Shown: in pieces, positions 1 to 8,573 of the stretch
How the letters are laid out: every line of letters starts with the position of its first letter
How positions within the stretch are numbered: the first letter of the stretch is position 1
Assembly (NCBI GenBank): GCA_029882515.1
Contig: JAOUKN010000013.1
Coordinates: 1 to 35,422 of the forward strand
Reading direction: 5' to 3'
Length of the DNA: 35,422 nucleotides
Source: Candidatus Bathyarchaeota archaeon
GTDB lineage: Archaea > Thermoproteota > Bathyarchaeia > Bathyarchaeales > Bathyarchaeaceae
Notes under the pieces: model-generated
Told to the model about the DNA's origin: nothing
What the model saw: only the letters and a program-made list of their open reading frames with translations
Database searches by the model: none
Translations under genes and position numbers: made by a program

Positions 1-564
1 GGAAACACTGCCATGGACACGGCCATAACCGCATGTAGACTTGGTCCCAAAGAAGTTCATATTCTCTATCGAAGATCTAAAGAAGAGATGCCAGCCAACC
101 CTTGGAAAGTAAAAGAGACAGAAGAAAAGAGCGTCAAGTTTCAATTTCTGGTTGCGCCTAGACGAATCATTGGAAAAGAAGGCCGAGTAGCTGCCATAGA
201 ATGTATTCGTATGGAGTTGGGGGAGCCAGATGAGAGTGGAAGAAGAAGACCAATACCAGTCGAAGGCTCAGAATTCCTCGTAGAAGCAGATACGCTAATA
301 CTAGCCATAGGCGAAACACCAGATCTCTCTTTCCTTCCCAAGGAAATAGACGTGACAGAAAAGAATACCGTCGCAGTTTATCTCTTCACCATGGAAACAA
401 CCAAAGAAGGCATATTTGCTGGCGGAGATGTAGTTTCTGGACCAGCGACTGTGGTAGAAGCGATAGTTGCTGGTAAAAGAGCCGCCGAATCCATAGACGG
501 CTATCTAAGGAGCAAAATTAGATCTGATCGAAAGATCAAACAAGTGGTAGATGTGTCGAAATGA
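1..564 (+). CDS. GltD-like NAD(P)H-dependent FAD oxidoreductase, C-terminal part (5' truncated by window)
   Basis: The reading frame is open from base 1, so the gene starts before the window. The visible part begins inside the NAD(P)-binding Rossmann motif (GNTAMD). It then shows YRRSKEEMPA, the GEPDESGRRRPIPVEGSEF stretch, LILAIGETPD and finally GIFAGGDVVSGPATVVEAI, which closes the FAD site. These are hallmarks of the glutamate synthase small subunit/NfnB-type flavoprotein family, which passes electrons between NAD(P)H, FAD and Fe-S partners. Its stop overlaps the start of the HdrA-MvhD gene by 4 bases (ATGA), so the two are probably co-translated. I infer that it is the NADPH module of an Hdr/Kor complex, not part of a real glutamate synthase, because no GltB is seen. 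The family is clear; the partner assignment is inference. Confidence 0.88.
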   Translation, partial: GNTAMDTAITACRLGPKEVHILYRRSKEEMPANPWKVKETEEKSVKFQFLVAPRRIIGKEGRVAAIECIRMELGEPDESGRRRPIPVEGSEFLVEADTLILAIGETPDLSFLPKEIDVTEKNTVAVYLFTMETTKEGIFAGGDVVSGPATVVEAIVAGKRAAESIDGYLRSKIRSDRKIKQVVDVSK

Positions 565-2996
565 CTGAAACACCCACACAATATCCAGATTCTGAACCGA
601 GCGATGGAATTAGAATAGGCGTATATGTATGCCATTGTGGACTAAACATAGCCGGTTCTGTTGACTGCGAGGAAGTCGCAAAGTTTGCAGCTGCTCTTCC
701 CCACGTTGTGATTGCTAAAGACAATCGCTACACGTGCTCAGATCAAGGTCAAGAACTGATAAAACAAGACATCAAGGAACACAAGTTAAATCGACTTGTG
801 GTAGCTTCATGTTCCCCTCGCCTCCACGAACCCACTTTTCGGAGAACTTGTGAAGAGGCTGGGCTGAACAAATACCTCTTCGAAATGGCAAATATCCGAG
901 AGCACTGTAGTTGGGTACATCTACACGAAAAAGGAAAGGCCACCGAAAAGGCTAAAGATTTGGTTCGAATGGCGGTTGCAAAGGCGACTCTTCTCGAGCC
1001 TCAAGAAGAAAATGTGGTTCCAATTCTTAGAAAAACCTTAGTTATAGGTGGTGGAGTCGCTGGCATTCAAGCCGCGTTAGACTTGGCTGATACAGGATAC
1101 AAGGTATATCTTGTGGAAAAGGAGCCAAGCATCGGAGGGAGGATGGCACAAATAGACAAAACTTTTCCCACAATGGACTGCTCCATCTGTATCCTCGCAC
1201 CGAAAATGTCAGATACCGGCAGACATCCAAACATTGAATTACTAACAAACAGCGAAGTCGAGGATGTAAAAGGCTACATAGGAAACTTCAAAGTCCAAGT
1301 CTTGAAGAAACCACGATTTGTTGCTGATGAATGCACTGCCTGTGGCGACTGCTCAAAAGAGTGCCCTGTAACGACTCCAAATGAATTTGACATTGGTCTG
1401 GCAACGAGGCGCGCGATTTACACACCCTTTGCTCAAGCGGTGCCGTCAACATATATTATTGACCGAGACCTATGTCTAAACAAGGAGAATGTAATTACTT
1501 GTGACAAATGCCTGAAAGCCTGTGAAAGAGAGGCAATAGACTTTGAGATGAAGCCTGAAACCGTTGAGTTAGAGGTTGGCACAATTGTAGTTGCCACCGG
1601 AGCAGATGTATACGATCCCGCTTCACTAGTAGAATATGGATACAAAAAGTTTCCCAATGTAATAACATCTTTAGAATTTGAACGATTGATAAACGCTGGT
1701 GGGCCTTCAGGTGGTCATCTGCTTCGACCAAGTGACATGAAGATTCCAAAATCAGTGGCGTTTATCCAATGTGTTGGCTCTCGCTCAGAAAAGGATGGCC
1801 ACCTTTATTGTAGCAACGTTTGTTGTATGAATACTATAAAAGATAGTCTTCTCATAAAGGAGCACTGGCCCGAGACAAGAATCTACGTGTTTTACGTGGA
1901 CATAAGAGCATACGGAAAAGGCTTCGAAGACTTATTTAAGAGAGCCAAGAAAGATGGCGTGTTGTTTATCCGTGGCTTACCGGCTGAAATAATTGAAGAC
2001 AGAAAAACAAATAACCTATGGCTAATAGGCGAAAACACACTGCAGAAAGAACTGTATAAAATCAACCCTGAAATGGTCATTCTTTCTATAGGCATTGAAC
2101 CACGACAAGATAGTGACGTTATCCAACGCCTCCTCACTCTATCAAGAACTTCCGATGGATTCTTTATGGAAGCTCATCCAAAACTTCGCCCTGTAGACAC
2201 CCCTACGGGAGGAGTGTTCCTAGCAGGATGCGCTGAATCTCCTAAGGACATTAAGGACAGCGTCACACAAGCAAGTGCAGCTTCGGCTCGTGCTGGTATC
2301 CTAATGGCACAAGGAAAGGTGACAGTTGAAGCGATCACACCAAGATTGTTGGCTGAGAAATGTCAGGTTTGTGGTTTGTGCGCGAGAGTCTGCCCTTACA
2401 ACGCCATAGCAGTGGACAAAGAAACGAAACGGGTGGACCTTATAGAGGCGGCCTGCGCAGGATGCGGCACTTGCGGTGCTGAATGCCCCTTCGAAGCGTT
2501 AACCATGAGACATTTCACTGACGAACAAATCCTCGCACAAATTGAGGCGGCAACAGAACAGGATGCAGACAAAAAGATTGTGGCTTTCTGCTGCAACTGG
2601 TGCTCTTATGCTGGTGCAGATTTTGCGGGAGTTAGCCGAATGCAGTATCCAACTAACGTTCGCATAATCCGAACTATGTGTTCAGGTAGGGTCGCTCCCA
2701 AATTCATAGAACACACTTTTGCCAGAGGAGTTGGTGCGATTCTTGTTTCAGGGTGCCATTTAGGTGACTGCCATTATCTAAACGCTAACTATCAAACCCA
2801 GAAAAGAATTGAAAAGCTATGGAAGAAAATGGAAAGACTTGGATTGGACAAGAACCGTCTGCAATTAGCATGGTTTACTGCAGCTGAGGGCGAGAAATTC
2901 GCATCCAAGATTAAAGAAATGCAAAGTATCGTGGATAGTGTAACCTTGGATGAGATAGAAAAGTCAAAGGTGATAGTGAAACGAACAGCAAGGTGA
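561..2996 (+). CDS. hdrA: HdrA-MvhD fusion (heterodisulfide reductase subunit A with C-terminal MvhD [2Fe-2S] domain)
   Basis: This 811-residue protein holds a full HdrA plus MvhD. Residues about 18-150 are the HdrA N-terminal Fe-S domain (VCHCG at 23-27, later Cys at 59, 84 and 116). A FAD Rossmann motif GGGVAG lies near 163-168 and FPTMDCSICILAPK at 202-215. The inserted ferredoxin has Cys 258/261/264/268 plus a second set with an unusually wide first gap (C305, then C314/C317/C321). A C-terminal two-cluster ferredoxin precedes MvhD, which starts with [11 protein letters not shown] and keeps MCSGR and GCHLGDCHY. HdrA is the bifurcating flavoprotein of Hdr complexes, and MvhD links it to an electron donor. 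The gene overlaps the GltD-like gene before it and KorD after it by 4 bases each, and no HdrB or HdrC lies nearby. It therefore probably joins 2-oxoacid/ferredoxin electrons to NADPH. Confidence 0.93.
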   Translation: MTETPTQYPDSEPSDGIRIGVYVCHCGLNIAGSVDCEEVAKFAAALPHVVIAKDNRYTCSDQGQELIKQDIKEHKLNRLVVASCSPRLHEPTFRRTCEEAGLNKYLFEMANIREHCSWVHLHEKGKATEKAKDLVRMAVAKATLLEPQEENVVPILRKTLVIGGGVAGIQAALDLADTGYKVYLVEKEPSIGGRMAQIDKTFPTMDCSICILAPKMSDTGRHPNIELLTNSEVEDVKGYIGNFKVQVLKKPRFVADECTACGDCSKECPVTTPNEFDIGLATRRAIYTPFAQAVPSTYIIDRDLCLNKENVITCDKCLKACEREAIDFEMKPETVELEVGTIVVATGADVYDPASLVEYGYKKFPNVITSLEFERLINAGGPSGGHLLRPSDMKIPKSVAFIQCVGSRSEKDGHLYCSNVCCMNTIKDSLLIKEHWPETRIYVFYVDIRAYGKGFEDLFKRAKKDGVLFIRGLPAEIIEDRKTNNLWLIGENTLQKELYKINPEMVILSIGIEPRQDSDVIQRLLTLSRTSDGFFMEAHPKLRPVDTPTGGVFLAGCAESPKDIKDSVTQASAASARAGILMAQGKVTVEAITPRLLAEKCQVCGLCARVCPYNAIAVDKETKRVDLIEAACAGCGTCGAECPFEALTMRHFTDEQILAQIEAATEQDADKKIVAFCCNWCSYAGADFAGVSRMQYPTNVRIIRTMCSGRVAPKFIEHTFARGVGAILVSGCHLGDCHYLNANYQTQKRIEKLWKKMERLGLDKNRLQLAWFTAAEGEKFASKIKEMQSIVDSVTLDEIEKSKVIVKRTAR

Positions 2997-3280
2997 TTGT
3001 CGTGCCGTTAAGACTTTGGCGCAAACCACTAGATTCTGAAAAGATTAAGATCCCCGAAGGCGAAGTCCACGTATTAAAAGATCGCTGCAAAGGCTGTGGA
3101 TTCTGCATAGAATTTTGCCCAAAAGAAGTATTGGAGCAATCTGAAGAATTCAACATAAAAGGAGTACACCCTCCCCAAGTAAAAGAAGAAACGGTATGCA
3201 TTCTGTGCAGTTTTTGTGAAGCTGTGTGCCCAGACTTTGCGATTTTCAGCGTCAAAAAAGACTGTAAAGGAGGTTGCTGA
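2993..3280 (+). CDS. korD: 2-oxoacid:ferredoxin oxidoreductase delta subunit (two-[4Fe-4S] ferredoxin)
   Basis: A 95-residue ferredoxin-like protein with two CxxCxxCxxxCP motifs, CKGCGFCIEFCPKEV and CILCSFCEAVCPDFA, as in KorD/PorD delta subunits that carry electrons from the thiamine enzyme to ferredoxin. The GTG start overlaps the hdrA stop (GTGA). KorA follows with no gap, so the order is hdrA-korD-korA-korB-korC. The short N-terminus (VVPLRLWRKPLD) matches the usual delta-subunit lead-in. A second in-frame GTG at 3002 is possible but less well placed for coupling. The family is clear. Which 2-oxoacid is used (2-oxoglutarate or another) cannot be told from this subunit. Confidence 0.9.
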   Translation: MIVVPLRLWRKPLDSEKIKIPEGEVHVLKDRCKGCGFCIEFCPKEVLEQSEEFNIKGVHPPQVKEETVCILCSFCEAVCPDFAIFSVKKDCKGGC

Positions 3281-4438
3281 GTGACACAGGAGAGAACTGT
3301 TCTTACAGGAAAGCATTTTATGCAAGGAGACATCGCATGTGCTGAGGGTGCCATTGCAGCTGGATGCAGATTTTTTGCTGGTTACCCCATTACGCCAGCC
3401 ACCGAGATTGCCGAAAGAATGGCTCGACGTCTACCAGAAGTAGACGGAGTATACGTGCAGATGGAAGACGAACTTGGCTCCATGGCAGCTGTTATTGGAG
3501 CCTCTTATGCCGGAGTAAAATCCATGACCGCAACTTCTGGTCCAGGCTTCAGTCTGATGCAAGAGAATATCGGTTTGGCAGTCATGACAGAAACACCTTG
3601 CGTGGTTGTAAACATTATGAGAGGAGGCCCCAGCACCGGGCAGCCTACAAAACCTGGACAACAAGATGTGATGCAAGCCAGATGGGGATCCCACGGGGAT
3701 TACGAAATAATTGCACTCGCTCCTTCCTCAGTTCAAGAAATGTTTGACCTGACAATTGAAGCGTTCAATTTGTCAGAAATCTATCGGGTTCCTGTATTTG
3801 TTCTCGCTGACGAAATTGTTGGACACATGTGGGAACGAGTTACTATTCCTTCCGAAAATGCGATTAAACGCGTAAACAGAAAAAGACCTAGGACACTACC
3901 TGAGAAATACGTTCCTTTTCTGCCCGATCGGGATTTAGTTCCTCCGATGGCTTCCTTCGGCGAGGGATACCGTTTCTATGCAACAGGACTTACACATGAT
4001 GAAACTGGACATCCTCGAACCGACACGGCGAAAGCTCAGCAAGAACTTGTACAAAGACTCTGTGACAAGATACGCAAAAATAGAGAGAAAATTGTGAGAG
4101 TCAGTGCTAATATGCTTGAAGACGCTGAAGTGATGGTGGTTGCTTACGGAACCACATCGCGATCGGCTATGAGTGCGGTAAGAGAGGCCAGAGAAAAAGG
4201 GTTCAAAGCCGGTCTCCTTAGACTAATTACTCTATGGCCATTTCCTGACAAAGAAATTGCAGAATTGGCGAAAAGAGTTCGTGCAATAGTGGTTCCTGAA
4301 ATGAATTGTGGGCAGATCGTCCGAGAAGTAGAAAGGGCTGCAAAGGAAACTTCTGTGATCTTTATGCCAAAATTGGGGGAAGAACCTCATAGACCAGTGG
4401 AAATTTTAGATGCCATACAGAGAGGGTCTTATAAATGA
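3281..4438 (+). CDS. korA: 2-oxoacid:ferredoxin oxidoreductase alpha subunit (KorA type)
   Basis: This 385-residue protein matches the size of KorA. It has the opening AEGAIAAGCRFFAGYPITPATEI, then EDELGSMAAVIGASYAG, TATSGPGFSLMQE and GGPSTGQPTKPGQQD, which are typical of the pyrimidine-binding/domain-I region of 2-oxoglutarate or other 2-oxoacid ferredoxin oxidoreductases. A central insert near 190-240 separates it from a transketolase-C-like end with YGTTSRSA and LLRLITLWPFPD. The GTG start is set by a strong Shine-Dalgarno, AAAGGAGGT at 3266-3274, placed inside korD. With KorB it forms the catalytic core that oxidises a 2-oxoacid to acyl-CoA and CO2 with ferredoxin reduction, or runs in reverse in autotrophs. 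Confidence 0.94.
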   Translation: MTQERTVLTGKHFMQGDIACAEGAIAAGCRFFAGYPITPATEIAERMARRLPEVDGVYVQMEDELGSMAAVIGASYAGVKSMTATSGPGFSLMQENIGLAVMTETPCVVVNIMRGGPSTGQPTKPGQQDVMQARWGSHGDYEIIALAPSSVQEMFDLTIEAFNLSEIYRVPVFVLADEIVGHMWERVTIPSENAIKRVNRKRPRTLPEKYVPFLPDRDLVPPMASFGEGYRFYATGLTHDETGHPRTDTAKAQQELVQRLCDKIRKNREKIVRVSANMLEDAEVMVVAYGTTSRSAMSAVREAREKGFKAGLLRLITLWPFPDKEIAELAKRVRAIVVPEMNCGQIVREVERAAKETSVIFMPKLGEEPHRPVEILDAIQRGSYK

Positions 4439-5274
4439 GCGAAGATTCGCATCCTTTTGAACGTTTCCTGAGAGACGGAATGATGCCTCACATTTGGTGT
4501 GAGGGCTGTGGAAATGGAATTATCCTCAATTGTTTTGTACGAGCCCTTAAAGACATAGAAATCGACGTGAACAAGGTAGTAGTCGTTTCTGGAATAGGGT
4601 GCATAGGTCGCTTATCTGGGTATACAAACACTGATTCTTATCACACCACTCATGGCAGAGCCATAGCCTTTGCAACAGGAGCAAAACTAGCAAATCCAGA
4701 ATTGAAAACAGTCGTGATAAGTGGGGATGGCGATCTCTTTGCAATAGGCGGCAACCATTTCATTCATGCTGCCCGAAGGAATGTGGATATTCAAGTAATT
4801 TGTGCTAACAACTTTAACTACGGAATGACTGGGGGGCAGTATGGTCCAACCACTCCGCTTAAAGCATGGACTACAACGACTCCTTATGGAAACATCGAGC
4901 ACCCCTTTAATTTGGTTCACTTGGCTGCTGCTTCTGGAGCTGTTTATGTAGCAAGATGGACAACCCTTCATGTTCGAAGATTAACAGAATCCATCAAGAA
5001 AGTGTTGCAAAAAGAGGGATTCTCCTTCATCGAGGTGATTACACCCTGTCCAGAAATCTATGGGAGACGCAACAAAATGGCAACGGGGATAGAGATGATG
5101 AATTGGTTTAAGACCGCAGCTGAAATACGAAACGCTTCTGACCCAGCTGAGGCTGAAATAAGTCCAGAGAAAATAGTTGTTGGCGAATTCATAGACGCCG
5201 AAAAGCCCACGTATGATCATCTCCTTCGGGAGATGATGAAGCAGGTCCAAGAGAGAATCAGAGGTGAAAAATAG
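4435..5274 (+). CDS. korB: 2-oxoacid:ferredoxin oxidoreductase beta subunit (KorB type, TPP-binding)
   Basis: A 279-residue subunit. It has WCEGCGNG near the N-terminus, then the thiamine-pyrophosphate/Mg motif SGDGDLFAIGGNHFIHAARRN followed by NNFNYGMTGGQYGPTTP. This is the standard KorB pattern. GCIGRL and TDSYHTTHGRAIAFATG are also typical. The start overlaps the korA stop by four bases (ATGA), which indicates translational coupling, and korC begins directly at its stop. KorB binds TPP and makes the acyl-CoA-forming active site with KorA. The length is normal and no key motif is missing. Confidence 0.95.
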   Translation: MSEDSHPFERFLRDGMMPHIWCEGCGNGIILNCFVRALKDIEIDVNKVVVVSGIGCIGRLSGYTNTDSYHTTHGRAIAFATGAKLANPELKTVVISGDGDLFAIGGNHFIHAARRNVDIQVICANNFNYGMTGGQYGPTTPLKAWTTTTPYGNIEHPFNLVHLAAASGAVYVARWTTLHVRRLTESIKKVLQKEGFSFIEVITPCPEIYGRRNKMATGIEMMNWFKTAAEIRNASDPAEAEISPEKIVVGEFIDAEKPTYDHLLREMMKQVQERIRGEK

Positions 5275-5826
5275 GTGAGGTTAGAAATTCGAGCAGCAGG
5301 TTTTGGTGGGCAGGGCATCATAAGGGCTGGATTGATGTTGGCAACGGCGGCTTGTATATATGGGGACAAAAATGCTGTGGAAACCCAGTCTTACGGACCT
5401 GAATCAAGAGGGGGTGCCTGCAAATCTGAAGTCGTGATTTCAGATAAGGAAATCGATTTCCCAAAAGTTTCAAAACCAGATATTCTAATAGCGATGTCAC
5501 AAGAAGCCTATAATCAATATGCACACACACTGAAGCAGGGAGGAACTCTTCTCCTAGACTCAGATATGGTTCTAAAACAAAAGAAAAATCTGGACATCCA
5601 AGTTTTCGAAATTCCCGCAACAAAAATTGCGGAAAAACTCAAAAACACTATTGTGGCAAACGTCGTCATGCTCGGAGCCTTTACCTCCATAACAAATCTA
5701 GTTGAAGTCGAGGCTATCAAAAAATCTATTCTGGACAACGTTCCTAAAAAAACTGGAAAACTGAACCTAGCTGCTTTCGAAAAAGGTTACGACTACGGAA
5801 AGCTTCTCAAGAAGAAGAAACGTTAG
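5275..5826 (+). CDS. korC: 2-oxoacid:ferredoxin oxidoreductase gamma subunit (KorC type)
   Basis: A 183-residue gamma subunit with the family opening GFGGQGIIRAGLMLATAA, then TQSYGPESRGGACKSEVVIS, DILIAMSQEAYNQY and NVVMLGAFT. The start is GTG, directly after the korB TAG, with a GAGGTG Shine-Dalgarno at 5261-5266. It completes the korDABC set behind hdrA. The gamma domain contributes to CoA binding and quaternary structure in this family. It is the last kor gene; a phosphoesterase gene follows after a 24-base gap and may be read through. Confidence 0.94.
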   Translation: MRLEIRAAGFGGQGIIRAGLMLATAACIYGDKNAVETQSYGPESRGGACKSEVVISDKEIDFPKVSKPDILIAMSQEAYNQYAHTLKQGGTLLLDSDMVLKQKKNLDIQVFEIPATKIAEKLKNTIVANVVMLGAFTSITNLVEVEAIKKSILDNVPKKTGKLNLAAFEKGYDYGKLLKKKKR

Positions 5827-5850
5827 AAATTGATGGTTAAAGGATGAAAA

Positions 5851-6345
5851 ATGATTGTGGGATTAATATCTGATACACACGACCACCTCCCCTCCATTCG
5901 TAAAGCCGTAGAATGGTTAAATCAGCAAAAAGTTGACTTAGTGCTGCATGCAGGAGACTACATCGCTGGATTTGCAGTGCAAGACCTCAAGCCCCTAAAA
6001 GCATCTTTGATTGGCGTTTTTGGCAATAATGATGGCGATCACGAATTGTTGCAAAAGAAATTCAAGGAACTAGGTGCAGAACTTCGGGGAAGATTTGCGG
6101 AAGTCAAGGTTGACGGTTTGAGAATAGCAATGTTGCATGGTGAAGAAGAGGAACTGCTAAACTCCATAGTAAATACGGGAAGTCATGATTTCATTGTGCA
6201 CGGCCACACGCATGAAGCAAAGATATGTCGAAAAGGAAAAACGGTAGTTGTGAACCCTGGAGAAGTTTGTGGCTACGTGTCTGGAAAATCAACTCTTGCC
6301 ATATTAAATACGGAGACCCTTGAAGTGAAGATAATTCACTTGTGA
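5851..6345 (+). CDS. YfcE/MJ0936-type metallophosphoesterase
   Basis: A 164-residue compact calcineurin-like phosphoesterase. The metal-binding motifs are in order: GLISDTHDH (D-x-H), LHAGDY (GD), FGNNDGD (GNND), MLHGEE, and VHGHTHEA with VNPGEV. All expected ligands are present. Family members hydrolyse small phosphodiesters in vitro and the physiological substrate is usually unknown. The ATG start follows the kor operon by 24 bases, so cotranscription is possible though no functional link is evident. It converges with the HD-domain gene only 8 bases beyond its stop. Confidence 0.9.
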   Translation: MIVGLISDTHDHLPSIRKAVEWLNQQKVDLVLHAGDYIAGFAVQDLKPLKASLIGVFGNNDGDHELLQKKFKELGAELRGRFAEVKVDGLRIAMLHGEEEELLNSIVNTGSHDFIVHGHTHEAKICRKGKTVVVNPGEVCGYVSGKSTLAILNTETLEVKIIHL

Positions 6346-6353
6346 TGAGTGTG

Positions 6354-7055
6354 TCAAGAGGCGTCTATTCGTTTTCGTTTGATTTTCTTGATAGTTTTCT
6401 GCACTCCACTCCACCCTTCGACAGCCTTCGCGTGAACTATTTCGAAGGCTTCCTTCGACTTCATGATCTGTAGTTCCTCGCCACTTGCTTGCCTCGAAAG
6501 ATATCTTGCCGCTCTTAACACCTCGCCGTTTAGTCGTGAATCTGTGACATCGGTCAAGTGGCAAATTAACGCCTCAATAGTTTTTGGCCATATTGGCCCA
6601 GCTTGACCGCCGTGATGTGCACACACTATGTGGATAAGATTGAGAGGAAAACCTCTGCGAACCATTTCTGAAACGATCAGTGTTAAATGGTCTAGGCGTT
6701 CAGCTAAAGGAGTTGCTCTGTAGGCTCCATTCTCTTCTTTGTAAGTGAGAGTTTTGAAAACGTCGTGCAAAAGCACTCCAGCGAGCACCAAGTCCACATC
6801 TACTTTTCCATGATAAACCTTCTTAACAACATCACAAAGAGTTAGAGCGATTTCGCATGAAGCCACCACATGCTCAACCAATCCTTCAGGGTAGCTATGG
6901 TGACGATGTATACCAGCTGGAGAACTTTCTAAAGGCATCCCAGTATGCAGTCTTCCATCTATTTCCATTACAGGATTTTCGAGAAGTTCACTAACCTTAT
7001 TCCGTAGTGATTCATTCCTTATTTTGTTAACAATCTGTTTAAGTTGAGGTTTCAA
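6354..7055 (-). CDS. HD-domain metal-dependent phosphohydrolase
   Basis: A 233-residue protein with the HD-superfamily metal-site pattern: HRHHSYPEGLVEHVVASCEIA, then LAGVLLHDVFKTLTY (the HD pair), and further on HIVCAHHGG. The pattern resembles the HD half of YhaM/CBF1-like 3'-5' exoribonucleases and other HD nucleases, but the protein lacks an obvious OB-fold and the substrate cannot be named. It lies 55 bases downstream of the endonuclease V gene in the same direction, so translin, endonuclease V and HD hydrolase may form one nucleic-acid-handling operon. That is inference from position. Confidence 0.8.
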   Translation of the reverse strand: MKPQLKQIVNKIRNESLRNKVSELLENPVMEIDGRLHTGMPLESSPAGIHRHHSYPEGLVEHVVASCEIALTLCDVVKKVYHGKVDVDLVLAGVLLHDVFKTLTYKEENGAYRATPLAERLDHLTLIVSEMVRRGFPLNLIHIVCAHHGGQAGPIWPKTIEALICHLTDVTDSRLNGEVLRAARYLSRQASGEELQIMKSKEAFEIVHAKAVEGWSGVQKTIKKIKRKRIDAS

Positions 7056-7110
7056 TTTTGGCTTCCTCGCGGTCCTCCACTCTTGTTTTCTTTTTGTAGT
7101 GTTTCTTCTC

Positions 7111-7779
7111 TTATGCTATTTTCCTCTTTTCTTCATTTGCTGTAATATGAGCTCTTCGGATGGGTTCTGGAATTCTGTATGCCTGCGTGAATTGCATGAC
7201 AATTTGGATAGATTTGTTTAATGAAACTTTATGTCCAACACTCACGTAAATTGGCTTTCTGCCAAGCTTGCTAACAAATGCAGCGCCAATAACCTCTTTT
7301 CCGTCAGTGATGGGCGCCCATCTCAGATTATTGAAAGATCCAACGTTCCCACAAAGAAGATTTTTGGCGACTCCAATTGTGGGTCCATCTATTATTAGAC
7401 CCAGATGAGCGGCGAATCCCAGACGGTAAGGATGTGCAATTCCTTGGCCGTCTACCAAGATAACATCTGGCTTGGTCTTCAATTTTTTTACAGCTGAAAA
7501 AGCTGGTGGGATTTCTCTAAAGGAAAGAAGAGTTGGAATATAAGGAAACCGTGTTTCACAACATGCTACTTGTGACTCTATTAATGACAACGAATCTGAG
7601 TCTAAAACAGTCGCGGCACCAATAGAGACCCCTTTTGTATACGCAACATCTACTCCAGCTACATATCTAATCTTTCTAGGAAGTCTGTCTTCATCAACAA
7701 CTCTTTCAGAGAGTTGCCGTTGCATTGCATGCGCTTTTTTCACGGAGAACCTCGGACTAAGTTTAGTCCTCAATTTCAT
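7111..7779 (-). CDS. nfi: Endonuclease V (deoxyinosine 3' endonuclease)
   Basis: A 222-residue protein of normal family size. The catalytic acids fall in the right order and spacing: D44 in YVAGVDVAY, E89 in LLSFREIPP, and D110 in VILVDGQGIAHP, with the strand-separating wedge FPYIP at 79-82. The IDGPTIGVAKNLLCG stretch is also standard. Endonuclease V cuts DNA or RNA near inosine, so it repairs deaminated adenine. It sits between a translin-family gene (32 bases upstream) and an HD hydrolase gene (55 bases downstream), all on the minus strand. No sign of damage. Confidence 0.94.
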   Translation of the reverse strand: MKLRTKLSPRFSVKKAHAMQRQLSERVVDEDRLPRKIRYVAGVDVAYTKGVSIGAATVLDSDSLSLIESQVACCETRFPYIPTLLSFREIPPAFSAVKKLKTKPDVILVDGQGIAHPYRLGFAAHLGLIIDGPTIGVAKNLLCGNVGSFNNLRWAPITDGKEVIGAAFVSKLGRKPIYVSVGHKVSLNKSIQIVMQFTQAYRIPEPIRRAHITANEEKRKIA

Positions 7780-7811
7780 CTTGAACTCCGATAAAGACAG
7801 AACCTACAATT

Positions 7812-8459
7812 TCATTTTCTTTCTTCTTTTTCCTTCTCAATGATTCTTTTCAGTTCTTCAATAGAATATTTCAATGAACCTCTTCGAGCTTCAATCGTGA
7901 CGTCACCCCTTGTTGCTTCAATAACACGCCTTGCGATATCGCACTTTCTTCTCAGACCTGAAACGAGAAGGTAGGCGTCGTCCATTGCTGTTATTTCGAC
8001 GTAAATGTGTTCCATGGTTTCTAGGCACTTCTCTGCGGCCCTAACATCTCCTTTTCTCAGCAAGTCGAGAGATCTGCGCCTCAGTTCTCCGATGACATCC
8101 CCCAGCCCAAGCACGTAAGGAATGGAGGGCACATTGAGTTTTCTAGGATCTGGGAATCGCCTTTGTCTAACTAAAGTGAGGAAAGTATGAGCCTCAGCGT
8201 ATTCTTGATACGCCGCATCAACAATACCCGTATGCACTAGGTCTGGGTACTTCTTAGAGACTTTTTCAAGCTTGGCGAAAAGTTCGGTTGTTTCCGTTAG
8301 CAACTCTTTTGCGTCATCAAAGCGTTCTTGATGAGTAAAAAGAATTGCTTGTTTGGACAGGCGAGTCGCCCTTCGCATGCGCCGCCTAAGTTCCTCCTTA
8401 ACTTCTTCCTTCTCTTTTGATTCTGCCTGAATTCTGTCAAGAAGCGACTTTAACGACAT
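7812..8459 (-). CDS. Archaeal translin-family protein
   Basis: A 215-residue, nearly all-helical, strongly charged protein. The body has the translin/TRAX pattern: early coiled-coil helices, then AYQEYAEAHTFLTLV, then IPYVLGLGDVIGELRRRSLDLLRKGD. The last is the family signature for the helix that builds the oligomeric RNA-binding shell. Archaeal members form octameric shells and some have RNase activity in the TRAX-like catalytic acids; here E and D residues are abundant but I cannot assign catalysis. It is the likely first gene of the translin-endonuclease V-HD group. Identity as translin family is good; its RNase activity is unknown. Confidence 0.82.
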   Translation of the reverse strand: MSLKSLLDRIQAESKEKEEVKEELRRRMRRATRLSKQAILFTHQERFDDAKELLTETTELFAKLEKVSKKYPDLVHTGIVDAAYQEYAEAHTFLTLVRQRRFPDPRKLNVPSIPYVLGLGDVIGELRRRSLDLLRKGDVRAAEKCLETMEHIYVEITAMDDAYLLVSGLRRKCDIARRVIEATRGDVTIEARRGSLKYSIEELKRIIEKEKEERK

Positions 8460-8573
8460 TAATTCACACCCATTGTTTCCAAACTGATGCAGTGAGCGAG
8501 ACTAATAGGAGTGATGGTAAAAAAGAAGTTTTCTCATACTCGATGGTCTCCATTTGTGCACATGAAAATTCGT

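Noticed and set aside
2911-3354. A 147-codon minus-strand frame across korD
   Set aside because: korD on the plus strand has two clear ferredoxin motifs and coupled start and stop; the antisense frame has no motif.
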